Position numbers and translations under genes: made by a program
In this document: positions 23,001-32,025 of the stretch, in pieces
How the letters are laid out: every line of letters starts with the position of its first letter
How positions within the stretch are numbered: position 1 is the first letter of the stretch
Origin: Ctena decussata
Taxonomy: Eukaryota; Mollusca; Bivalvia; Lucinida; Lucinidae
Assembly (NCBI GenBank): GCA_963989385.1
Contig: OZ022514.1
Location: forward strand, 24,655,222-24,719,221
Reading direction: 5' to 3'
DNA length: 64,000 nucleotides
The notes under the pieces: generated by a model
What the model saw: the letters and a program-made list of their open reading frames with translations, nothing else
The model's database searches: none
What the model was told of the DNA's origin: nothing

Positions 23001-23927
23001 GAATATATCATTTGGAACACTCCTGGGATAGCTCTTTTGGGACATGAAACATACAAGAAACGAATCAAGCAAATCTGTTTCTGCTTGGTGTTTAATAATG
23101 AAATGTGCAACACTGGTGACGTTCTTGTATCGGTTTGTGCAGAATAACCCAAACAGGACATATTTTCCCCAAATGACCAGAAAGCATGATTTATAATTTC
23201 GTTACGAGCCATGGAAATGATAGGAATATTTATTTGTTTTGTTTTTTTTGCCGAAAAGGGTTAAACTATTAAAAATAATTTCTAATAGACACAGGAGTCA
23301 GAGTGAACGTTTCTGGAACGAAGAATTTTTATCTGATTTTTGTTAAGAACAAGAAAGATAAGTTAGACGTGCTAAAGACAAAATATGATTTGTTTATAAA
23401 TATGTGTTTGGTTTTGGGTAATAACTCTAACCTCAGCTTGGGACAATATTTCTGTTGATGAGTATATAATGTATCACAGTGAAGAGCAAAAAGTAACAGT
23501 AGTGGTCAGTTTAATTAAAAAAAATGCGTACTGAAAGCTTGCAGTAATATCTCATGTTAGAGTAAAACATAAGGGTTTAGAGCTTTAGACGATATCTAAC
23601 GTGATTCTAATTTTGTTTTTTCCTGTTTAAGGGACCACTCCAGGCCCACTGATGTTAGGTGCAATAATGGACAGTGCTTGCAATGTCTGGCAAAGTTTGT
23701 GTGACGACAAAGAGGGCTCGTGTTGGATTTATAGAAAAACAGACATGGGTGTGAGACTGTTTGTCTGGTGGGTGATTGTGAAGTTATTAAGTATGGCGTT
23801 TTATTTTGCCGCGCAGTATTTGTACAAACCATCGGACAATGACAAAGGAGAGGAGAAAGAGGACGAAAAGAGGTTAAAAGATTGTACAGATATGACAGAA
23901 ATGGAAATACGAGAAACAGTGATATGA
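7824..23927 (+). CDS. SLCO: Organic anion transporting polypeptide (OATP/SLCO), 13 coding exons
   Basis: Joined exons 7824-8002, 11020-11086, 13358-13616, 14324-14533, 15033-15135, 16244-16365, 16797-16918, 17631-17769, 19342-19540, 20566-20737, 22122-22399, 22858-22922 and 23632-23927 give 2,211 nt and 736 residues. All introns are GT-AG and every phase agrees. Family members are plasma-membrane, sodium-independent carriers of large amphipathic organic anions with 12 membrane segments. Visible hallmarks are GWGNLKPQCLQ at the N-terminus, LIASS in segment 2, the superfamily signature DPRWVGAWW before segment 6, a Kazal-like loop between segments 9 and 10, and QWLFLRLLG before segment 11. The length is slightly above the usual 640-720 because of a Thr/Pro-rich stretch in the big loop. 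The Met at 7836 has a better Kozak context than that at 7824 (732 residues). Substrate and orthology to a particular vertebrate SLCO cannot be judged. Confidence 0.93.
8041..8175 (-). mobile_element. SINE fragment (body only), same family as 26947-27216
   Basis: The sequence from GTTTCCCATAGC through CAGTGGGGGTTAGATGCCCA and TTGCTGCCTTATCCTTCC matches the 3' body of the SINE near 27 kb. The tRNA-like head is missing, so this is a truncated copy in intron 1. Confidence 0.65.
8326..8394. repeat. Palindrome of about 69 bp, MITE-like
   Basis: Arms meet at CGCCTCGGCGAGGCG; the outer parts ATATATGTTGTAACATCTCA and TGAGATGCCATAACATATAT pair with few mismatches. Located in intron 1. Confidence 0.7.
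8538..9283. mobile_element. MITE with 37-bp terminal inverted repeats
   Basis: Left end 8540-8577 (TCTACTCTCTTGTTGAGGCA onwards) is the inverted complement of 9247-9283. The inside is about 670 bp of non-coding AT-rich sequence. A TA next to the CTCTCTTG terminus on both sides would fit a Tc1/mariner-type duplication; this is inferred. Confidence 0.7.
9284..10555. other. Intron 1 sequence without recognised features
   Basis: AT-rich sequence with only short ORFs of no recognisable family. Confidence 0.4.
10556..10795. mobile_element. Palindromic MITE (GAGCCGCGACACGA family), copy 1
   Basis: A 240-bp near-perfect palindrome from ATGAGCCGCGACACGA to TCGTGTCGCGGCTCAT, with CTCAGATCAGCCTGGGC and its complement inside. 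Two further copies lie at 43249-43488 and 52890-53130. The family is non-coding and probably a hairpin-type DNA transposon derivative. Confidence 0.85.
11020..11086 (+). CDS. SLCO: SLCO exon 2: first membrane segment
   Basis: A 67-nt exon between TTTTTCCAG and GTAAAC. With the two bases left over from exon 1 it encodes Q-CLQIFNSVRWFVFWTCLF and ends LFQ, completing the conserved GWG..P.CLQ motif and most of membrane segment 1. Phase 0 at its 3' end fits exon 3 exactly. Confidence 0.92.
11213..11296. repeat. Short MITE-like inverted repeat
   Basis: CCCAGTAGGACAACGTTG on the left and GTTGTGTCCGCACTGGG on the right form imperfect inverted ends around about 50 bases. Located in intron 2. Confidence 0.4.
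11455..12030 (-). repeat. GGGGAAA-module repeat, copy 2, inverted relative to copy 1
   Basis: Near full-length inverted copy of 7230-7823, starting TGTCAGAGAGTAGC and ending with the tRNA-like segment GGGCTCGACTCCTATTGGG. It sits in intron 2, so copies 1 and 2 flank exons 1 and 2. Confidence 0.8.
12410..12545 (+). repeat. GGGGAAA-module repeat, fragment
   Basis: Contains TTTCCCGGTGGAGGGAAA, GAGGGGAAAGGGGGAAAAAC and the same terminal CTCTCTGACAG at 12535-12545. It is diverged and lacks the tRNA-like part. Confidence 0.65.
12546..13357. other. Rest of intron 2, nothing recognised
   Basis: The ORF at 13030-13254 has no family resemblance and does not connect to the transporter frame. The sequence ends in the exon 3 acceptor TTATTTTCAG. 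Confidence 0.5.
13358..13616 (+). CDS. SLCO: SLCO exon 3: membrane segments 2 and 3
   Basis: Residues 83-169. Contains GFIVNGVINAIITTLEKRFD (end of segment 1 and the first loop), SGLIASSNDFLAFF (segment 2), YYGGQRNKPR (the short intracellular turn typical of the family) and IPHFATGLYNY after segment 3. Acceptor TTTTCAG, donor GTAAGA; ends one base into a codon. Confidence 0.95.
14324..14533 (+). CDS. SLCO: SLCO exon 4: second outer loop and membrane segment 4
   Basis: Residues 169-239. A polar stretch with two cysteines and an NGT glycosylation sequon precedes NYLYVFMLANALHGAGSTP and MYTLGTSFIDE, the conserved segment 4 region. Acceptor GATTTCAG, donor GTAAGA. Confidence 0.95.
15033..15135 (+). 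CDS. SLCO: SLCO exon 5: membrane segment 5
   Basis: Residues 239-273: GIIYCMGALGVAGGYMGGG, then a short polar stretch. Acceptor TTTTCACCAG, donor GTAATA. The 103-nt length preserves phase on both sides. Confidence 0.93.
15214..15562. repeat. 40-bp minisatellite ending in an inverted unit
   Basis: Eight direct units of 39-40 bp (AATAACCCGAACGAAAACAT followed by CCCACGGCGGCTTTTGCCG) in intron 5. The last unit is followed after about 5 bases by its own inverted copy, so 15497-15526 and 15532-15562 form a hairpin of about 30 bp. The long - strand ORF here is a repeat by-product. Confidence 0.9.
16244..16365 (+). CDS. SLCO: SLCO exon 6: family signature and membrane segment 6
   Basis: Residues 273-314. 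Contains DPRWVGAWWIPFLICG, matching the OATP superfamily signature, then a hydrophobic stretch and GYPKRMP at the cytosolic end. Acceptor TATATTTACAG, donor GTATGT. Confidence 0.96.
16366..16796 (+). other. Intron 6 with an exon-like open stretch
   Basis: An open frame at 16478-16680 is less AT-rich than the rest of the intron and is followed by a strong donor-like ATGG|GTAAGGTGAG. Its translation, rich in Lys, Ser and Arg, matches no part of the OATP family that I recognise. It may be chance or an optional exon for the cytosolic loop. Confidence 0.2.
16797..16918 (+). CDS. SLCO: SLCO exon 7: cytosolic loop between segments 6 and 7
   Basis: Residues 314-354: a basic, polar stretch ending in FGKSWKDFPKAMLNL, the usual lead-in to segment 7. 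Acceptor TTTCTTCAG, donor GTAAAT; ends in phase 0. Confidence 0.92.
16987..17018. repeat. T-rich run
   Basis: About 30 bases, almost all T, in intron 7. Confidence 0.8.
17631..17769 (+). CDS. SLCO: SLCO exon 8: membrane segment 7 and start of 8
   Basis: Residues 355-401: ARNPTFLFLSLSACTEGMII, then ATFGAKFLQEKFNLPAALGS. The RNPT and TFG.KFL patterns are conserved in OATPs. Acceptor TTTCTTTCCAG, donor GTGAGA. Confidence 0.95.
18749..19005. repeat. Tandem duplication of about 125 bp in intron 8
   Basis: Two diverged copies carry GTCTCAGACTAGGTTTCAGG, CCGAGGCTGGCCGAGTAT and CATCTGACAACG; each has a small GAGACA...TGTCTC-type inverted motif. Confidence 0.75.
19129..19320 (+). mobile_element. tRNA-derived SINE, family A, in intron 8
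   Basis: The head GGCCGCGTAGCGCAGTCGG (A box) and GAGTTCGATACCCGG (B box) are followed by the body CTTAGTACTGGTTAACCGC and a 3' tail ending CAACACAACAACAACAA. The head has a deletion in the anticodon region relative to 39422. It ends about 20 bases before the exon 9 acceptor at 19340-19341. Confidence 0.88.
19342..19540 (+). CDS. SLCO: SLCO exon 9: membrane segments 8 and 9
   Basis: Residues 401-467. Contains ITVPGAGGGMFLGGFLVRN (segment 8 and its cytosolic turn) and MNLVAAFLALLLGCVFLLQC (segment 9), then the start of the large outer loop. Acceptor TTGTTCTAG, donor GTACTT. Confidence 0.95.
19617..20211. mobile_element. MITE-like element with arms of about 200 bp in intron 9
   Basis: The left end TTAAGGGGTCAAAC...CGATTTCTGGAACATTTCA and the right end TGAAATGTTCCAGAAATCG...GTTTGACCCC are inverted complements; matching continues inward through the CAAGTTTTATACACATGAAG segment. 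Non-coding. Confidence 0.75.
20566..20737 (+). CDS. SLCO: SLCO exon 10: Kazal-like extracellular domain
   Basis: Residues 467-524. Six cysteines lie in the pattern C.ADCGC...QPVCGMDGAIYFSPCHAGC, the Kazal-like module in the loop between segments 9 and 10. The donor is assigned at GTG|GTAATC because phase 0 is needed to join exon 11 and give YNNCSCV, which is conserved in the family. Acceptor TTATTTTCAG. Confidence 0.9.
20738..22121. other. Intron 10, no recognised feature
   Basis: About 1.4 kb of AT-rich sequence with short ORFs only; nothing assignable. Confidence 0.5.
22122..22399 (+). CDS. SLCO: SLCO exon 11: end of outer loop and membrane segment 10
   Basis: Residues 525-617. MYNNCSCV closes the Kazal-like region. 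A Thr/Pro-rich stretch follows with NST, NIT and NAT glycosylation sequons, longer than usual for this loop. Then comes CMSDCKLLYTVAPILFLGML (segment 10). Acceptor TTTTTTCAG, donor GTATGT. Confidence 0.94.
22858..22922 (+). CDS. SLCO: SLCO exon 12: lead-in to membrane segment 11
   Basis: A 65-nt exon, residues 617-639: RCVPGNQRSLAIGFQWLFLR and LLG, a block strongly conserved in OATPs. Acceptor TTTTCAG, donor GTAAGT. Confidence 0.95.
23632..23927 (+). CDS. SLCO: SLCO exon 13: membrane segments 11-12 and C-tail
   Basis: Residues 639-736 and the TGA at 23925-23927. TTPGPLMLGAIMDSAC (segment 11), a short loop with cysteines, then VRLFVWWVIVKLLSMAFYFA (segment 12). The cytosolic tail is acidic and Lys-rich (GEEKEDEKR) and ends ETVI, which fits a class I PDZ ligand; PDZ binding is known for some OATPs and is inferred here. 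The acceptor is CTGTTTAAG. The last codons belong to the first unit of a minisatellite. Confidence 0.95.
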
Positions 23928-24312
23928 TAGTTAGCTGGCGGGGAAATAAATATCAGTTACAAATATCACAGGAATAGAAAGACACGAGACACAGTGATGT
24001 GTTAGCTTTATGATGAAATCAATATAAATGACAGATAACACAGAATAGAAACACACGAGAAACAGTGATCTGATTGTTAGTTTTATGGTGAAATAAATAT
24101 CAGTTACAGATATCTCAGGACTAGAAATACACGAGAAACAGTGATGTGTTAGCTTTATCAATTACAAATATCACAGAATAGAAACATACGAGAACAGTGA
24201 TATGTCAGCTTTATGATGAAGTGAATATCAGTTACAGATATCACAGAATAGAAACACACGAGAAACAGTGGTATGAGAGTTTAGCTTTTTGAGGAAATAA
24301 ATATCAGGCTAG
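23903..24312 (+). repeat. 57-76 bp minisatellite overlapping the SLCO stop codon and 3' UTR
   Basis: Six diverged units start CGAGAAACAGTG at 23910, 23985, 24056, 24132, 24189 and 24259, with GAAATAAATATCAGTTAC and ATATCACAGAATAGAAA between them. The first unit includes the final codons and stop. Several units carry AATAAA (first at 23945-23950), giving repeated potential poly(A) signals. Confidence 0.85.
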
Positions 24313-25586
24313 AGGTCGAGTTACCTGTTGGGTTTGATGATAGCTAACCCATTTATGCCCGATGGGTTCTTCTTTCATAATGAATTTGATGCGTCCCTTT
24401 GTCTACTAAGGGACGTTTTGCTTAGTATGTCTTTGTCAGTTTTTTATTACTTACAAAAAGAAATATCCATTTATCTTGTGCAAATAGTAAAGGCCCTGAT
24501 CAGACGCCGCGTATAGCGACGTCTGATCTTGGTCGTCTTTTTTTGCCATTGTGCCTCTAATGGGACACCAGGTAGAAATGGGTAAATGATATATGTTGTT
24601 AATACTCTAGAGTATGATGTTATTACCCCTTATTGAAACACTTTGGTGATGCAATTCTAATGAGGATCACCCCTTATGCCTTGAATTGGAAATAGAAAGA
24701 TAATAATAATATTATTATTATTAAAAAAACCTTTAACGAAACAAAACACGCTGAATTATCCTAAGTTATACACAGAAGTTATAAACAAGATATCTTCGAG
24801 CAACCAGTACGGCTGTTTACCAATTTAGGTAATAATTTATATTTGCCATTATGGGTCTAGGTCTTCCATGTGTATAGGTAGTATACACCTACATAATGCA
24901 CGCAATTTTTCAAATGGAAACATCCTTCTTGACTTCCTGTGTGCTTCTCTGGGCAAAGAAATCCTTCCAAAATGGGGTCTGCTCTTAATGGAAAGAATTT
25001 TTACCTACATAAACAAAGTCTTTCTTTAACTCCCTTGCTAGCTTATGAAAAGATTTTTGTTTTCAGAACTATTGACCTAAAAGGTCTTAAATCAAACAAA
25101 TTGACTATTGGCCATTGGTTTAGGGTATAAAATAAAAATAATAATAAAAAAAAAACAACGAATTCGGAAGTATCGAAGACCGCGATCAAAATCGTTTAAT
25201 TTGTCCAAATAAAAATCGGTTGATATCACATGCGTGAATGGGAACATTGCTTTGGCATCCTCTCGTGATTGCAAGAACTGATATTGATTTTTTACTGGTT
25301 CACGATTTGGGCATTGTGCCTATGCGATTTGAATTAATAGTCACCTTAAAATTGATTTTTTACGAGCTGTCACCAAGAACTTATTTAGGTATGTTATTAT
25401 ATCTAACAAACTTAAGTAAAACCGATTTTCTTTGGAAAATGTGAAAAAAAGCGACGGAGTATATCCTTAAGAATTGACACCCATACAGAAGTAGGCAAAA
25501 ACATGGCAGAGTTTCTGCTTTCCCTAAACTGTACTCAACCACCTTAAGTTTATATTGGTTATCTTGGGAGCCTAGCATTATACATA
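24313..25586. other. Downstream of SLCO, no gene recognised
   Basis: Contains only a small hairpin near 24498-24529 (GATCAGACG...CGTCTGATC) and A/T simple sequence. Short ORFs are unsupported. Confidence 0.45.
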
Positions 25587-25934
25587 TAGAGGATCTTACA
25601 TGAGTGCTCATGTATTATTGAATTTATTAAACGAGTTGGGGAAAAAGATAAGATGCGAGGCTATGCCGAGCATCTTATCGGTTTTCCCCAACGAATTTAA
25701 TAAATTCAATAATACAGGAGCACGAATGCAAGATTCTGTTTATCATATGACACTAAAATTGCATTTTATTAGCAAATATTGCACTAAAACGTCACGATTT
25801 CGCCATTAGAAAACGCGACGTTTTTATGGACGTCAACGTATAACGTTACGACGTAATTTGCATATTTAATCCACTAGTGGCTTATCGTTTTTAATGCATG
25901 GCTTTATTACACTCTCAGATACGACGTCATATGA
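25587..25934 (+). mobile_element. Palindrome-ended repeat, copy 1
   Basis: An inverted copy lies at 44294-44640. The left half is a palindrome (TGTATTATTGAATTTATTAA ... TTAATAAATTCAATAATACA around GATAAGATGC/GCATCTTATC). The right half includes CACGATTTCGCCATTAGAAA, GACGT motifs and CCACTAGTGG. Non-coding. Confidence 0.8.
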
Positions 25935-26946
25935 TAAACCGTATTAATCCTGTTTTACGCTCGGCGGTGGGGGTGGGGCGTTACATGATACAAAAGGGAG
26001 AAGTTATTTAGAGCCTAAAGAATAGTAAATAAGCCACTCTCGAAAATACTTCTAATAAGCAGTAGTAAGGTGAATGGATATACTTTCGGATGAAGTAATT
26101 CTACTTTTGTTTTGTTTAAACAAAATTTTATTAATAGAAATTGCATTTATGTAATAAAAGGGATCAGCTCTTTAAAGAAAGATTTTGCTCCTTTAGGAAC
26201 AAATTCTTTCTTTGAAGAGTGGATTCCATATTTAGAGCTACGTCCTCCAGAGAATGAAGCAGGAATTCATGATGATCCTCTTTCTTAAACTGAAGGAAAA
26301 CACAGAGGGAAGCAAGCCAATAAAACACTATTTATGGAAAGAGACAGGAGGCGTTTATTCGAGCAGGGTCGTGTATAAAGGTTGATACGGTAAATTGTTG
26401 TATATTGTAATTGTGAATAACTCGGGTTTAAACCAACTGTTTCATTGGTAAGCATTTTATATTAGTATCGAGCATTTGCCAGAGGCTAACATGCCAATGT
26501 GCAAATGCATTGTACTGTAGCCAAATATATACATGTATCTATGGAATATATAATAGAAACTGCATTTGTTTCCTTATTTCTTTATATTCCAATAAAATTC
26601 CAGAATAATTCCTTACTCCTGACGATCACATTCAGTTTGGTAACCTTAGACAAGGCTATTTATTCGATACTTTTTTTTCTGATGAATGTAGTTGTTATTA
26701 AGCATTTTGGGGGTTATGGTTTTGTTTCATGTGACCCTTTTTGACATGCAACTACAAGTTGAAAATTAGACGCCTGAAATGTTTGTTAACTAGACGGCGT
26801 TTATCAATACACAAAGCTTGTTTTAGGGGAAGTTGTCTGCGTCGAGTATCTTTAGTCAAATTTATTTAATTAACGAAAAAAAATCTATTAAATTATTTTT
26901 TTTGTTGTTGATAAAACGCAGTTTTAGATATAGTACCATAGAAGAG
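25935..26946. other. No recognised feature
   Basis: AT-rich sequence with no supported gene or repeat. Confidence 0.4.
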
Positions 26947-27216
26947 GTAAAGATTTCCCATACCTAATAGCCGTAGGGGCAGTGGGGGTTAGAGACCCAC
27001 TGTATCTTGGGCACAGCTGATGAAAGGCGGAGCCCATCTCTCTCCTTTCGCTGCCTTATCCGTCCCTATTTCGAAAAAGGTACCCATTTACTGCTGGGTC
27101 GACAGAGAGAGCTTTCCAGTCATCGGATGGCGACGGTGAGCCGCGAACTCACGACCTTCCGATGACATTCTGCACAATAACCGAGCCACTCTAACCACTC
27201 GATTACGGCGCCTCTC
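26947..27216 (-). mobile_element. tRNA-derived SINE, family C
   Basis: Read on the - strand, GGCGCCGTAATCGAGTGG (A box) and GGTCGTGAGTTCGCGGCTC (B box) form the head. The body includes the complement of CAGTGGGGGTTAGAGACCCA and ends at TGGGAAATCTTTACC. A headless copy lies at 8041-8175. Confidence 0.8.
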
Positions 27217-27710
27217 CAATATAAGAGGTATCAGAGTTTAAACATTTATACTAGTAAAAGAATCTTAGTTTTGATCTTGAACAAAATTGTAATCTCCGCA
27301 TATAACTCATGTATCGTTACCAATTTCTCCTAAAAGTTCTGCTATTTTTCTGAAAAAAAAAAATCAGGCGAAACTCCATTTGGGCCTTATACATTTAGCA
27401 GAGTCAGTCTTTAAAATTCAGTTTCTACATAAAGTACAATTAAATAAATTTTTCGCCTCCGTCTTTTTTTTTTTTTTATCTTTAGAATTATATACTTCAA
27501 ATTGTTTTTAAATAAAATACAAACACTTTTAGCATTTGGCGTATAAGGAGTAAAATAAACATTTCTACCCCATTCTGCTCTAACGTATGACTCAAACTTT
27601 CAGTAAAATATGTGTCTAATAACAACTAATTTGATTTTTTCGCTCCTTAAGTAACGAAATATGTCCTAGGGCTTTTATGACTCATGTAGTTTTATATTTG
27701 AACCTTAGTA

Positions 27711-27818
27711 TCCAGCAGGCACATGACGTCGGAATGACGTCGTACTGACGCTGATGCGACATGATGACGTCGCATCAACGTAAATATGACGTCATTTCGA
27801 CGTCATGTGCCAGCTGGG
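27711..27818. mobile_element. Palindromic GACGTC-rich MITE, copy 1
   Basis: A palindrome of about 108 bp with ends CCAGCAGGCACATGACGTC and GACGTCATGTGCCAGCTGG and an internal TGATGCGAC...GTCGCATCA. A TA dinucleotide on each side fits a 2-bp target duplication. Other copies: 54518-54614 and 62769-62877. Confidence 0.85.
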
Positions 27819-28110
27819 TATGTTGCTACATTTGTCGCAAACAATATTAAATCAGTCCAGTATGTCGTAGTAGATCTAACATTGGTATTATCATAATATT
27901 TCTTCTATTATCATATCTGTGATAAATATTTGCATAAAAACTTTGCCGCCTTATTTAAAAAGTGTACAAATTTGTGATGACCAAGTCATTGTTCACTTTT
28001 GTTCAGGAAACAAAAGAACTATACAAAACGTAGAATTTACACTTCCGTTCTGGTGTAAATAAAATACAAATCATTCAAAACAGACCATGCAAACACTATG
28101 ACCTGTCGGT

Positions 28111-28448
28111 CACTCCATGATCATACTCTAACATTAATCATTTTATGCAAAAAAAAACTATAGATAATTAATATCATAAACATGAAACACCCAAACTGAT
28201 TTACAATCTATTTTCCAACCGTTCCAGATATAACCTGAGTTGGGTAGATACCATACAGTGTACTGGAAAAAAAATCGGTCTGTCACTCCATGATCATACT
28301 CTAACATTAATCATTTTATGCAAAAAAAAACTATAGATAATTAATATCATAAACATGAAACACCCAAACTGATTTACAATCTATTTTCCAACCGTTCCAG
28401 ATATAACCTGAGTTGGGTAGATACCATACAGTGTACTGGAAAAAAATC
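28111..28448. repeat. 172-bp tandem duplication, nearly perfect
   Basis: The copies start CACTCCATGATCATACTC at 28111 and 28283 and end near GTGTACTGGAAAAAA. Near identity points to a very recent duplication. Confidence 0.92.
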
Positions 28449-29476
28449 ACATCTCATTATCCTTAATATTGGGATTTATCATAACCTCTTAATTATTATG
28501 AAAACTGTAAACTGCCCCAAGTATATGATTTTGTAAACTAGCTGTAGGACTATCGGTTATACAATATTTAGATGGGAGTCAGATCATCAGATCAGTCTCC
28601 TTAATAGTCTACCTAAAAACGGTTTTAAAAAAATTACACATAAGCACGTTCCAGAGATAAAAATGCCACATGGGCCCTTAGACGTCCATGATATAAGTGA
28701 GGGAGTTTGTGGGACTTACACAACACAAGGGACAGTTACATTTGGTATTTTCGAGACAGCTTTTATTAATACCTGGTTTAATTGAATGGGATGTTTTTAT
28801 TTTTAATTGTACTTTATTATTTATTTATTTTTTGGAAGGATGTAGTCAAAGCCCTGCGTATAATTTCCATTAAATCACACCACTAAAACTCAAAACATGT
28901 TGTTGTTGTTGTTATACCTATTGTTGCTGTTGTTCTTGTTCATGCAAAAGTGCAAAAGGACTTGACCTCTCGTCGCTCATAATAATCTAATTTTCAAACT
29001 CTGTCTTCTACAAAATTAAATAATCACGTTTTAAGGTCATAATTCGTGTAACTTTTGCAGCTAATACATGTGGAATGCTTATATCGATTTTATGTGATAA
29101 CCATGGCATATGCGTTATAATGGTAAATCTCCAGATTTTAGGTTGCTGAGTTATCAATTTCTTCTTTCTTAGATTTACTAACCTTGGTTCTCAGATGTCT
29201 CAAATTGTGCCTGACGGTCAAATTCTACCGAAGCGTGATACGACAAACGGTGCTACTGTCCCGAGACAAATTTTATGAACATACACCACTGGTTAACGAA
29301 TGCAATATAAAACAAACCAAACAGTCATTGTTATGGTGTAGCGAAAAATTTTATTTCGTTATCCAAGAAGAGTTATATCAAAACAATCCCTCAGCGGCAC
29401 ACCATTCATATAGAACTCTGCTGAACAGCCGCCACAGTAGTTAGGTCTGAAAAAGAATAAACAAATTTAGCCTTAA
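28449..29476. other. No recognised feature
   Basis: AT-rich, with a short TTG/TTGC repeat at about 28902-28935 and one 86-codon ORF (29184-29444) of no recognisable family. Confidence 0.4.
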
Positions 29477-29673
29477 GTATATATTTGGTTATAAGACGGA
29501 TTTTCTTTTCCAAATCAATGCCAAAAATCTAGATCCGTCTTATTAGACGGATCTAGATTTTTGGGATTGTTTTGGCAGAGAAAAATCCATTTTAGAACTG
29601 AGCTACAGAAGACTTATTACATATTTGCACTAATTTGAATGGTAAACTTCCCGTCTTATAACCGAATATATAC
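29477..29673. repeat. Nested palindrome, MITE-like
   Basis: The outer arms GTATATATTTGGTTATAAGA (from 29477) and TCTTATAACCGAATATATAC (to 29673) pair. An inner perfect 20-bp hairpin, CCAAAAATCTAGATCCGTCT with its complement, surrounds TATT at 29541-29544. Confidence 0.8.
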
Positions 29674-30059
29674 GGCAGGTAAACGTACAAAACACTTCAT
29701 CCTCAACTGCGCAATTTTTTTAATGCGCAAAAATAAAACTATCAAAATTTGCCTACAATGCATTGTACAAGTAAACCTCGGCACAGATCGATGTGATTTT
29801 GATGAGCGGGTATGCCTCACTCTCTTTTTTCCGCCATTTCACAAAGAGGAACAGCTTTATGACTTTCTGTTTGCTGCCCTGGAACAAGATCCGTTCTAAC
29901 ACTTTGCTGTATTGTGAGCTAATCGTGCCTTTATGTCTTTAAATACCTTCATAGATAAGAAAGACAAAAAAAATGGTAGAGTTGCTTCCCGAGATGGTAC
30001 ATGTATATACTTTAACAGCAAATATCCTGACCGGTCTTAACATTCATTCATGCTGATTA

Positions 30060-30920
30060 GTATGAGTGGTTCTTCTTTTTGTGACATCACTATATTGATT
30101 TTTTGATAAAACTATTTTCAATATGTGAAATTACATATTTTTGATATCACTTATTATGATGTGATATTACTAAATCGGTTTACTAATATCACCAAACTGA
30201 TTTTGTGATATCACTAAATAGGAATGAGTTAGTGATATCATAAAATGAGATTTGTGATATCACAAAGTCTGTTATAAATATCTCTACGTAGATTTTCTGA
30301 TATCAAAAGTGGACATGAATTTGTGATATCACAAATTCAATTTTGTTATATCACAAAACCGATTTTGTTATATCTCTTATTCTATTTTTTTGATATCATT
30401 TATTCGATTCTGTGTTATCACTTACTCGCACATATTTCGTGATATCACTTATAACCTCGAGGTTCCTTTTCTATTTTAACCTCTTTTTGGATATATCTTT
30501 ATCGATTTTGTGATATTACCTTTTCGAATATGTGGTATCACCTATTGTTTGTGATATCACTTAGTATTATGTGATATCCCTAAATCGATTTAGTGATATC
30601 ACAAAATCGATTAAATGATATCGCTAAATAGGAATACATTACTGATATCAGAAAATCGAATTTGTGACATCACAAAATCGATTTAGGATATCAATATTAA
30701 TAAGTGCTATCAAAAAGTGGATCTAATTTGTGATATCACAAAATCGCAATCATGATAACAGAAATAGCTGTGATTAAGTGATATCAGAAAATCGATTTTG
30801 TGTATCACAATCGTATTTTGTAATATCACTAATTCGAATTTGTGATATCGCTAAATCGCACATATTTCGTGATATCAACTCAGTTTTGTAATATCTATTA
30901 TTTCAACGAGTGGCATCATA
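30060..30920. repeat. GATATC-palindrome array
   Basis: About 850 bases dominated by GTGATATCAC and near-variants, usually alternating with AAATCGATTTTGTGATATC-type segments at a loose spacing of about 20-30 bases. The units are self-complementary, so array orientation is ambiguous. No coding potential is seen. Confidence 0.8.
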
Positions 30921-31416
30921 AAACAGGAACTTTATAGTCAAACGGTACCTAATAGATTAGGACTAAAGTTTCACTAAAAGATTCCTTTGTGTCCATGTGC
31001 TTAGTGCCTGACCATCAAAGAATATGTTCGGACTGCAAACCAGCAAGACTATTTCCTAAGAAATATCACATCGTCTTTATTTTCATTCAGATATTTTGAT
31101 ACATGCTATTTAGTTATTATGAGATTTGAAAATCAACGATTGTTTTAGACTGTAGGTAAAATATCTATATAATCTTGTCAAAATTTTGCGTAAATCTAAT
31201 GGATTTCTTGGAGTAAGCCGGTGATGGACGGACACTCGGCGCCAAGTGTGTGCAGCCATGGCTATGTCGAGCTACTTTTAGGAACATCGTTATAAGAATC
31301 GAAAACAGAACAGAACAATAAGCCTGTGGTTGGTTCGCTTACTCACATCAGAATCAGAATCAGAATTGTTTACTGGTGATACGTCCAAGGACAATCATTC
31401 ACATGCCTGGCCCAGT

Positions 31417-31578
31417 GGTTATAAAACTTGAGTACATTCTCAAACTCAAAATAAGGCACACTGATTGGCTGCTTCTGATTCTCAAACTAAAAATACAGCA
31501 CACTGATTGGCTGCTTCCGAGCAGCCAATCAGTGTGCTTTATTTTTAGTTTGAGATTATTCTCAAGTTTTGTATAACC
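31417..31578. repeat. Palindromic element with CCAAT-type core
   Basis: The arms GGTTATAAAACTTGAG and CTCAAGTTTTGTATAACC enclose a perfect hairpin CACACTGATTGGCTGCTT|CCG|AGCAGCCAATCAGTGTG. The left arm carries a 42-bp internal duplication of the CTCAAAC...GATTGGCTGCTT segment. Confidence 0.8.
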
Positions 31579-32025
31579 TCGAACCAAGGTTTAATCCAAT
31601 GAAGCATGGTCTTACCTGCATTCAGCGCCAGGATGATTTGAGCACTGAGCCATGACACGGAAAGAATTGCACGGGTTCATTTTGCAGAAAACTAGGTTAC
31701 ATCCTGGGTTGACTGACCTTGACTCTGCACCTATAAGTCAGGGAAAGACATTCAATAATGTTCACATGAAAACATAGCATCTAGGAACAAAAGATTTGAT
31801 AGTGGTTCAAGTGACAAAAATAAAATTCTATGAATCAAATGTTTTTTATATATTTTATTTTCTTTTGTAAAAGTGAGAAAGATATAAGGGCGAAAGTTGT
31901 ACTTGAAATCTGTAATAATGTAATGGTTTATATACATCCACTGTGTAACCCTCCTCAAAGATTGCCCGGGTCTTTGAGGACCTTCTCTGTAACGGGAAAT
32001 GAAAATAAAAAAATATTTTCACACA

